This document shows, piece by piece, positions 56,901 through 64,000 of a DNA stretch of 64,000 bases. The position numbers were made by a program, and so were the translations under genes. The notes beneath the pieces are model-generated. The model was not told the origin of the DNA. It did not search any database and saw only the letters and a list, made by a program, of their open reading frames with translations. The stretch is from contig JAAGOF010000081.1 in NCBI GenBank assembly GCA_010645155.1, positions 74,002-138,001 on the forward strand, read 5' to 3'. This DNA is from Tigriopus japonicus (taxonomy: Eukaryota > Arthropoda > Copepoda > Harpacticoida > Harpacticidae). Every line of letters starts with the position of its first letter. Positions within the stretch are counted from its first letter, which is position 1.

Positions 56901-59900
56901 TATGTATGTAAAGATGTTATGTATATGCATGTGTTAGAAGTGATATACGGCATGTGAGTCATTTCAAAATTATGCTTTTTTAACAACATTTTTTGACTGT
57001 TTTGAGACCCCAATTATAATAATGAAACAGTCGGGGGTTCGCTTTCAAAATTACTTTTGATTAAAATCGGAAGTCTCTTTTAAATGGCTCGTTATTAGGG
57101 TTAGTTTGTAAAGACTCCTTGTCTCATTGCTACATGATTATAAAATCAAAGAAATTTGCACATGTACAAGTCTTAAAGAGAGGCCTCCAGGCCTAAGTTA
57201 TTAAAAGGCGTTGATAGTACGCTTAAGCTTTTTTGTATTTCTTTTAAGTACTGACTTTCCTTTTTAGAAGTAATTTGACATTGCTAATCAAAATTTTATT
57301 TACATTTCATATGTTCGCCACTTTCAAAGATATTACTTTGAAAGTATTTTTCAACGATTCAATTTAGCCACTATTGAGTCATGATTGCTCTTCAGAAGAC
57401 TTGCTCGTAATCTCCTACTTAAAGTGTCATCACATAGGATTACATTGGCCCCATGAGAGTCGTTTGGGTTCGATCAGATCGGCCTCAATGTGTATTTTCT
57501 AGTTAACTGACCATTCTTGGACAAATTACGGCGAACCCAATTTAATGGAAGACGCAATTTTAATCAAAGAAGCAGGTAAGCTCCAACAATTAAGCAGGAA
57601 AAATGTCACAAAATGCAAACTGGAAATCTGAAAGATGATGTCGAGTGCATCCGCTTCAAGATTGATGGTGACAAGAATTTCCCACGTGTTTTCTCTTTTC
57701 CTTGCGGGGTTCCTCAGGAGCACAAAAAGCAAACTCCGACGAAATATTTAGGCCAATAATGGAACAAGATGTTCATGAAGGCCTCAACTTAGTGTTACTG
57801 AAGAAGAAAGTCTAACCAACACCATCTGGGGTGCAATGTTAATAACCCTGATCGATGGCTGTTAAGTGGCAGCTTCTCGTTATCGTCTATACATATCAGG
57901 CGTAGTTAGGGATTTCTGCCTTGGCTCATGGATCACAGGGACCTTCCTGTTTCACGCTTGAATGTCATTCCTAAGAGATTGAGTGCATTACCACGATGAC
58001 GGCCAACCGGGGTCCCTCCATGATGTAGTAGTAATTGGTATGGTTATACCCATACCAACAGTCTGCATCGACGCTGAAACCAGTGGTGATGGCCCACAGT
58101 ATGGTGAAGATCACTGGCAAGCCCCAACCAATGAGATAGTAGATTCTGAAAGTTGATGAATTTTCATTTTTCAAAACATTGTAAAAAGTGATTAGGTTTG
58201 GTGAGCCAGCATTCGGCTGTTTCGGAACAAAGATTTCTTATCTCAAAACCTCGTCAGTTATGAAAATGATTTTGCTTTTGGAGATAATAGATTAATGAAG
58301 GAAGAGCCACATTAGCTAGAAGAGAAGACGCATGACAATGATTGGTCTCATTTTGAGCCCAGTGTCACATGAATCGAGAAGGCCAAGAAAAGAACGCCAA
58401 AAAAGTGCAATTGAAAACACATTTTCAATTGCAGTTCTACTGTTGCAAAAATGTGTGCTTTTCTGGATATCGTGTGCTTGTTTTGCATTTTCTGGTTATC
58501 ACAAACTTTTGGCAATCTCCTTGTGTTAATCTAACAGGTAAAAAAGCACTTGTGCGTACTCTTTTACTGTTGTGGCTCTACATGAAAGACGAGAGATTTT
58601 GTTAGTTGAGCTTGTACCTACCTCATATTCCCATGGGCTGGAAATACATTTATGGTAAGTACATTGTGTAGGTGAAGCCCTTCAATAAAGAACCAATGGA
58701 ACATGGCTGAGCGAGCATATTCCAATAAGACATAGAAGCCTTCACACAAATATGGCTGAAAAGAACAAAAATGGAAAGACGTCAAAAAGTGTTTGCAAAT
58801 GAATGTACTTCACCCTTTCTATCCCTTTTAAAACTTCTAGCGACCATTTCTCGTATAAACTTTCCATTTAAACATATAATTAGTAAAAGCTTCATCAACT
58901 CGGCTTTTGAAAGTGCCATCAACCTTTAGATGTGGTGGGACAATTTTCGTGGTATAAGAAACCGGAACAGAACTCGCAAAATTGGCACCCGTTTTGTACG
59001 GCATGTTCCTTACTCACGTCTCTCTGAAGTAGTCTTGTTCTCGTATGAAGTCTACACGTCAAGAGGGACCAGATGTTAGGATTCTGGGCTTGGCACTTAA
59101 CCAAGTACGTCTATGCAAATGAAGCGTTATGTAAATGAGCAAATCAAGTTTCAGGATTTTCAGCCCAAGGCTCATTGCCAACTCAACCATGAGAAAGAAC
59201 ATACCCATATTGGTCAGGATCTAATTTCGATTGCTTACTCACTAACACCTAAGCCAAAAACTGGTCATCCTGAACAAGGGGATGTTTTGAATTTCCAATT
59301 TTGTTCCATTTAGAAAGATTATTACTCGGAGGAATAACAAACCGATTTTTAGAATGAACACAAGCGTTGTTGATAGAAGGGAACACACAAGTTAGCGTCT
59401 TGGGCGTGTCCAAAGTTACTTGAATTATCATTCTTTCTCAGAAAATGGACAAACACAATAGAACCCAAGAAATGAAGTAAAACTTTTTTTGTTGTTCAGA
59501 GAAGTCCTTGAGGAGTTTGGTTTCTTTTTCTAATTTTGCTATGAATATCAAGTCCTGCATTTCACTTTGGGTAAATTGATCATTATTCATAAAAGAATGA
59601 AGCGACTGATTTGTTGACGATCAATGTGATGCATTTCATTTGCATTTTCAAATGCTTCGCTGAATTCGATTTTGATTGAATTTTCTATTCATATCTTTGA
59701 ATTCAATGTCATGCTTTAGCCCCCGTTCCTTTTAAAGACCTTCTTAAAATGGACTACAAGATTTTGGGCTAATTCGACAACAAAGATACAAGCCAAAATT
59801 TTGTTTACCCGTATGAAAAATGCTCTTGTAGTCTCCACTTGAAATGTATCAATTTAATGAGTTGAAAATTATATAATTAATAAATTGTATCCAGTTATCT

Positions 59901-61226
59901 TTAATCTGAGTTCAAAATAACTCTACACATACCATAATTTTGAGTATCATTGTTTAGTGATCTCAAGTTAGATGGGCACAACTTCCTTTTAAAGTGAACA
60001 AAACTGGTCTGTCCAAGGTCGCGTGTTACCGTCAATAATTCAAACAACTCAATATTTCAGTACTAAAATCAAGCGAATCAAACATTTCTTGAGCACAAAC
60101 TATTTCAATTTTGACAAGTTGGCACAACTGCATTCTTTTTTGGAGGTCACCTGTCTTATGAATGACCTCCCAATAAATGTGCCATCGTAAAAAGGCGATT
60201 AGTTGCTACTAAAATGAGTTCATGCAACAACTGACTGTGAGGTCGCAATTTAGTACTGATGGGATTAAATCTGATTTGATTTTTTAAAATCTTTTAGGAT
60301 TGCCATCAATGCCAATTGGCCTTTCCCAATTATTGTTCAAAAAATCTTTGCTAGTTTTGTTAATACCCCAATTGTAAAGTCTCCAAAAACAGGATCACTT
60401 TTGGATATTCTCTATGACCAAACATTTTTTCTTAGCAGTGACAAATGTACAATTAGGATGAGTTGGAGTCACAATGAAGTAGCGCGCGCAAGAATGATTG
60501 ATTGAGCAGAATAAAAACCAGATTGAACTCCATCAATGCAATGTAGGCCTTTAAGTAACACGTGACAGGCAGGTCAAAATGAAAAATAAACCCAAAAGTT
60601 GTACTACGACACAAAATTCTGTCCCATGCTTCAACTTGCACAAAAGGCATTGGACGTGATACTGCAACTAAAGTTTTGATTTGCAATGCTTTGAAGTTAA
60701 CTGATTTTTCTGAATCATTCCAAATTACATTTACTGTTTAAAGAAATCCATCCATAAGATTGGGAAGTCACTGTACACTATGTACACAGTCGCAGTCCCT
60801 ATGTCATATTGTTTAGAGGTTGCTCATATCTCTACTTTGCTGGTTCCGCTTAACCGACTCCTCAATTGAGCATTGTTCAACAGCCTTGATTAGCATACTC
60901 GAGTTACTTGAATTGTTGGCGTTAACATGCAATCTAACAACCTTGTCATACAAAGAGTTTACCATTAACGATCTGTCTCATTTCCTACCGTGTTGTCAAT
61001 GCCCTGAATGGGTGAGCTACTGCCCAATGCCGATGGCACCACAACTTGAGTCCCGTTTCTGGAGGAATTTCGATTGGCCAAGATGACGGTTTGCTGATGG
61101 TCACTCATGGCTCCACTTTGACGTGACACAAATTGGTCAGTGTACAGGATTAAACGAATCACCACCTGGATCAGCATGGCCCAATACAGGTGTCGATGGA
61201 TTCGTTTCTCCTTGGTGCGCAGACTT
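50673..61226 (-). CDS. Pdfr: PDF receptor-like class B GPCR, TM1 end to C terminus
   Basis: Six minus-strand exons (60989-61226, 58622-58755, 57992-58145, 54431-54516, 54125-54308, 50673-50930) join in perfect phase. They encode TM2 (IHRHLYWAMLIQVVIRLILY), TM3 (LCEGFYVLLEYARSAMFHW), TM4 (YYLIGWGLPVIFTILWAITT), ECL2 (DADCWYGYNHTNYYY), TM5 (EGPRLAVIVINFLFLLN), ICL3 (LLTKLRNNNSSETEQVRKAV), TM6 and TM7, then a tail. The TM3 Cys and the ECL2 Cys can form the family disulphide. This pattern, especially EGPRLAVI and VLLEYAR, is that of insect PDF receptors, which signal through Gs and cAMP in clock neurons. I am less sure of that subtype than of class B. Extracellular loop 1 is long, with two N-glycosylation sites. 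The ectodomain and most of TM1 lie beyond 61.2 kb and were not found. Confidence 0.8.
50931..54124. other. PDFR-like intron, mostly featureless
   Basis: Contains the second copy of the 13.7 kb repeat (about 52540-52595) and the degenerate MITE at 53156-53400. Small frames (for example 52827-53087 plus) have no support. Confidence 0.5.
53156..53400. repeat. Degenerate AAGGTGC-family MITE with a nested hAT fragment
   Basis: The left end AAGGTGTCATAACAC and right end GTAACTGCGCCTT resemble the element at 34734-34904, as do inner blocks (ACAAGCCAA, AGTTTGTCT.GAA). At 53272-53335 it is interrupted by TAGTGATGGACC and following bases, a truncated copy of the 46308-46663 MITE. Confidence 0.6.
54125..54308 (-). 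CDS. PDFR-like exon: TM6 and TM7
   Basis: Acceptor GTGGGTTTCAG ends at 54309; donor GGAGAG|GTGAGC. Contains LLGITN of TM6 and SFQGFFAALFYCFLNGE of TM7. Confidence 0.92.
54431..54516 (-). CDS. PDFR-like exon: TM5 and intracellular loop 3
   Basis: Acceptor AATTCCAG ends at 54517; donor GTTCG|GTAAGC. Encodes NFLFLLNILRVLLTKLR, the class B G-protein-contact region. The intron before it (54517-57991) holds the nested mariner elements. Confidence 0.9.
55207..56527 (-). mobile_element. Full-length maT-type mariner, 1321 bp
   Basis: Inverted repeats of 27 bp (starting CAGGGTGACCCATATGT) differ at one position. They are flanked by the TA duplication at 55205-55206 and 56528-56529. One uninterrupted transposase frame fills the element on the minus strand. 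Intact ends plus intact frame suggest a recent insertion. Confidence 0.93.
55330..56415 (-). CDS. DD37D (maT-type) mariner transposase
   Basis: The 361-residue frame has the layout of an IS630/Tc1/mariner transposase. It starts with paired helix-turn-helix DNA-binding regions (RGAILKLHRAGHSIRTIAQK at about 19-38; RSIRTMAVEAGVSRESMRRI at about 98-117) with a basic GRPKPGRPR segment between. The RNase H-like catalytic core follows. Catalytic residues are visible: Asp in WTDEK, Asp in FQQDEAPSH and Asp in DLNVMD, with 37 residues between the second and third, giving DD37D. The expected WPPSSPDLN motif is present and length is normal. A second Met at residue 16 (MEKRGAIL) is a likely true start, giving 346 residues. 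Nothing is broken, so the enzyme may be able to cut and paste its own element. Confidence 0.93.
   Translation of the reverse strand: MNTKTIHLDGNLVFKMEKRGAILKLHRAGHSIRTIAQKLSDMKVSKSMVAYTIKRFKDIKTLENRPKPGRPKPGRPRSVRTKKLVESTRVKIFRNKRRSIRTMAVEAGVSRESMRRIVKDDLKMKPYHLQKRQLLSSATKIKRLARAKKLRNWLKSRTQISMIWTDEKIFTIEGCHNQHNDRILAKDLSKVPMSQKMIFRRQHPASVMVWAGVTSCGRKTPLIFIPEGVKVNKTAYLDMLKNEVLPWILSQEWEHSYCFQQDEAPSHSARDVQAWCNANFDNFWPKDFWPPSSPDLNVMDFAIWSILERKVGIKSYKNLDQLKTALVKAWDELDEDLIRKSCSAVRRRLDSVIQADGGHFE
56732..57991. other. PDFR-like intron, right of the nested transposons
   Basis: AT-rich, no exon or element recognised; a 68-codon minus frame at 57526-57732 has no support. Confidence 0.5.
57992..58145 (-). 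CDS. PDFR-like exon: TM4, ECL2, start of TM5
   Basis: Acceptor CAACTTTCAG ends at 58146; donor ATCGTG|GTAATG. Contains the GWGLP motif of class B TM4 and the ECL2 Cys-Trp pair. Confidence 0.92.
58622..58755 (-). CDS. PDFR-like exon: TM3
   Basis: Acceptor TTCTTTTCAG ends at 58756; donor ATGAG|GTAGGT. Encodes the conserved Cys at the top of TM3 (PYLCEG) and the EGLHLHN motif at its base. Confidence 0.9.
58756..60988. other. PDFR-like intron between TM2 and TM3 exons
   Basis: About 2.2 kb, AT-rich, with short frames on both strands and no motif. I see no alternative exon. Confidence 0.5.
60989..61226 (-). CDS. PDFR-like exon: TM2 and extracellular loop 1
   Basis: The acceptor GTTTCTCCTCAG ends at 61227; one base completes Arg, then SLRTKEKRIHRHLYWAM. 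Donor AACACG|GTAGGA. The loop after LYTDQ is about 50 residues and Ser/Asn-rich (RNSSRNGTQ), ending GIDNT before the conserved PYLCEG. Confidence 0.85.
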
Positions 61227-62796
61227 CTGAGGAGAAACGTAGAATGAGATGGGTTTCTGATTAGCCAGATCCTGTCATCGAGCTTTGCCCAATGCTGAAA
61301 AGGGGTACTTTGAGATCAATTGGGTCAAAGTGAGCTTTTACGTATTTGTATTTTGAAAGAGCCCTCTTGCATTTTTGCTCTCAGTCTCTCAATTTCCGAG
61401 ACGTGCGAAGGGACTGGATTGAGTTTCAAAGCAAGTCTTTGAACCGTAATGGGCCTTTCAAGAAAGAAGGCCCTAATGTAGGAAAAGAGCTCACACTCTA
61501 AAACTCAAGTCGAAAATTCCTTGACGGAGAAGATTTGCAAAACATGAGATACACTACTAGATTACTAGATCTTTGGCGGTAAAAAAACATCGGTGAAACT
61601 TTGGCATTGTAAGTTACGAGATAAACGTAATTTTTCACATCTAAAATGGCTAGATAATCGCATACTCTGAAACCGTTTCAAAGGGTACTCTTATTTCATA
61701 CTTCGTGGATATCCGATTAATAATTCTTTTGATATCCAATTTCAGTTTTAGTTTCACTATCACGTTTGATCTCAACAAATTAAATTTTCATTGTATTATA
61801 TTTCAAAAAATAATTTAAAATCTAATTTATAAGGTTTTTTATCGATCTCTAACTCAACCATTCATTGGATTTGTCTTTCAAATTTTTGCTTGGTATTTTT
61901 TAAAACTTGTTAATAAAAATGAAAACCATAATTGCTATTCTGTTGGCATGTATATAAAACTCGTATAAGATTTTACGAAAAAATCTCTGGAATTGGCTCA
62001 ATTGAACCAAAATCTAAAAACATCATCTCTCTCAAACCAGTTTCTTTTTCTCTGCAACAGAATCTAAGTACATAAAAATTACAAAAAAATGGTATTCTAA
62101 GCACGACTAAAGGACATATACTCGTATTCCTCCACTTTACAACTGAAATGGGTACAATTTTCTCTTTATAGTCGTTGAACAAAGATATAAAAAGGCTCGA
62201 AATTTGATTTGCCCAAAATTTACCCATTTCTATCAGTTCTCATATATGTGATTATGAAATGTTGGAGAACTTGAGTTCGCCGTCTGTCTCTCGCTAAACT
62301 TTTGCAAGCCAAAGCTTAATGCTTCAACACCTCTAAATTGACACGTTGAAATTGCCAAATAGAATTGCTTCATTCAGCCAAATCTCAATCAGCTCAAAAA
62401 GAAAGATTATCGCATTCTTTAGCTTTTGCCATGGACAAGTCTGAACCCAAAGACAATTTTCAATTACGTACGCTTGTCTGGCCGTCTTCATTCACATTCA
62501 GTGACAATTCGAGACATAAATCTAAAGTCGCATTTATCGGTCGGTTATTTTGATTCTAACGATCTTGATCGTTGTCAAACGTGGCCAAAGCATGGCCACC
62601 TCTGCAATATCTGATTCCACAAATGGAGACGGTCAAAATTGACTGACTTGTGATGGGCGAGTGTATTGAACCCTCTTCAAATTTACGGTATGTGCAGAGA
62701 AGTGACACTTTTTTGAGCACATTTGAGATGTAAGTGCTTTCAAACGTAATTGAAAGAGACTTTTTTCATATCTATTTGAATTTGATTTTATATTAT
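61227..62796. other. Upstream of the TM2 exon; expected intron
   Basis: The exon for TM1 and the cysteine-rich ectodomain of the receptor should lie here or beyond the window on the minus strand. I found no frame with the expected cysteine spacing. Confidence 0.4.
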
Positions 62797-62798
62797 TA

Positions 62799-63665
62799 AG
62801 GTGCAATTACACGGCACGTGTTTTGTTGCATTTTAACGGCATTTATGTGAGTCACATCGCATTTGAGCTACAAATGTGTCACACTTCTGACTTGGAACAT
62901 GTTCTAATTTTGTGTGATGTGAAGCACATTTTGTGACTTTTTTTCCTTGCTCGTTCACGGGTTTTTAACCGATGCAAAGGAATGATTTCCTTGCCATGTT
63001 AGGTGTTAGTTTTTATAAAATATTTGGTCATGCAACGAATTTGAATTTGCCGCTTTTGGGCAACTAGCTAGTGTCTCTTGTAGAATTTAAAAATAGTTGG
63101 TTGATCTAATTTGTAGATTGTGATCACATCAAGGTTGAATTAAGAAAAGACGCTTTGGTCAACTTTGCTTTTCGAAAGACATCGAGCAGTGTTGCCATAT
63201 AGGTTGAAAATCAGAGGTTATGAGCCCTGTAAATTAAAATTTCAATGACTGAAAAAGTGAAAAAGAATGCACGAGAATGAAAGCCAAGCAAAATAAAAAT
63301 TAGAATATGTCTTTCAACAATAATTAACTTAAAACTTGACTCTCAAGTGAAAGGAAACATAATTATCATTTCAAATTCTTTACTGGAAAGGTTTGTCTAT
63401 TTATAAAAGAAACGCCACAAAAGCATAATGAAGTCATATCATTTGGAGTTGATAAGTATAGCTCATTGATTAACCAATGTTGCAACTTTCAACAGGTTTC
63501 CGTGCGTCAATAAAATTTCATTATATGGAAGCCCTGATGGTGAGCTCTAGGATGCAAAAAACACGCTCCAAGTTGGAAATGTGATACATTTGTTGCTCAA
63601 ATGCGATGTGACTCACATAAGTGCCCTTAAAATGCGACAAAACACGTGTCCTGTAATTGCAGCAT
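62799..63665. mobile_element. TA-flanked foldback MITE with about 100-bp inverted repeats, 867 bp
   Basis: The arms 62799-62902 and 63563-63665 are reverse complements at roughly 85% by eye, sharing TGCAATTACA, CACGTGTTTTGT and TATGTGAGTCACATCGCATT. TA lies on both sides (62797-62798, 63666-63667). It is related to 34734-34904. The interior is AT-rich without frames. Confidence 0.8.
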
Positions 63666-63667
63666 TA

Positions 63668-64000
63668 GCAATTATTTAATCAAAATCACGCAACTTTTAT
63701 CATTGATATGTTGAATAATAAGTGTACTTTAACCTCAAATTTGGTTAAAACAAGATGAAATATCAAAAGAATACGCAAAAACTTCAATCAGAGAAGCAAA
63801 TATCCCAGCCAAAAAAAGAGTTACACTTTAAAATTCCTCATAGATCATGAAAGTGCAACTTTGAGGCGTTTTTTGTGTCATCTTTGGATCATAGTTAGCG
63901 TTAATGGACAATTTGCAGGTCAGTTTACTCTTAAGAGCTCTACATAAAAAAGGCGAAAAGGATCAAGTGGCTTTAAATTCTGAGCTTAATCTTTCCTCTT
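63668..64000. other. No feature seen
   Basis: AT-rich sequence to the window end with nothing recognisable. Confidence 0.5.

Noticed and set aside
58919..59104. Cysteine-containing minus-strand frame as an extra receptor exon
   Set aside because: Flanking TM2 and TM3 exons already join in phase without it, and it has no matching acceptor and donor.

Overview
The window is AT-rich animal DNA. It has long introns, GT-AG exons with consistent phases, fragments of neuronal receptor and channel genes, and a very high density of small DNA transposons. The receptor and potassium-channel exons look arthropod-like. A crustacean such as a copepod would fit, but that is inference; no rRNA or mitochondrial marker is present. 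There are no operons, CRISPR arrays or bacterial features.

Host genes all read on the minus strand. (1) 61.2-50.7 kb: six exons of a class B (secretin-family) GPCR that looks like a pigment-dispersing factor receptor, from the end of TM1 to the stop codon; the ligand-binding ectodomain is missing. (2) 42.4-39.6 kb: four short candidate exons, phase-compatible, of a gene I do not recognise. (3) 39.5-33.6 kb: three phase-compatible exons ending in a stop, also unrecognised. (4) 27.2-23.8 kb: four exons of an unrecognised serine-rich, acidic, low-complexity protein. (5) 17.7-16.0 kb: two exons of a Kv2/Shab-like potassium channel, covering the T1 tetramerisation domain and T1-S1 linker. The exons are joined by a GC-AG intron that splits the T1 zinc motif.

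Mobile DNA dominates the rest. A broken LINE reverse transcriptase lies at 2.9-4.5 kb, with an internally deleted relative at 8.0 kb. An apparently intact DD37D (maT-type) mariner at 55.2-56.5 kb sits inside an older, internally deleted mariner relative (54.8-56.7 kb), all within an intron of the GPCR. At least nine hAT-like elements can be delimited by inverted ends plus perfect or near-perfect 8-bp target duplications, several nested in one another (37.5-38.0, 45.2-48.2, 17.8-19.7, 22.2-23.4, 49.0-49.6 kb). Two 452-bp perfectly folding palindromic elements with 5-bp duplications lie at 25.1 and 36.8 kb. A TA-flanked family with ends AAGGTGC occurs at 34.7 and 62.8 kb, probably also at 53.2 kb. 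There is a tRNA-derived SINE at 20.6-21.1 kb and a 31-bp tandem array at 47.5-47.9 kb.

The genes do not form a functional cluster. Two (PDF receptor-like and Kv2-like) are expected in excitable cells. The main story is transposon nesting in introns. I saw no clear candidate for an entirely new biological system; the best leads are the palindromic 5-bp-duplication family, the intact mariner, the GC-AG intron and three unassigned spliced genes. Exon boundaries were read by eye and need transcript support.
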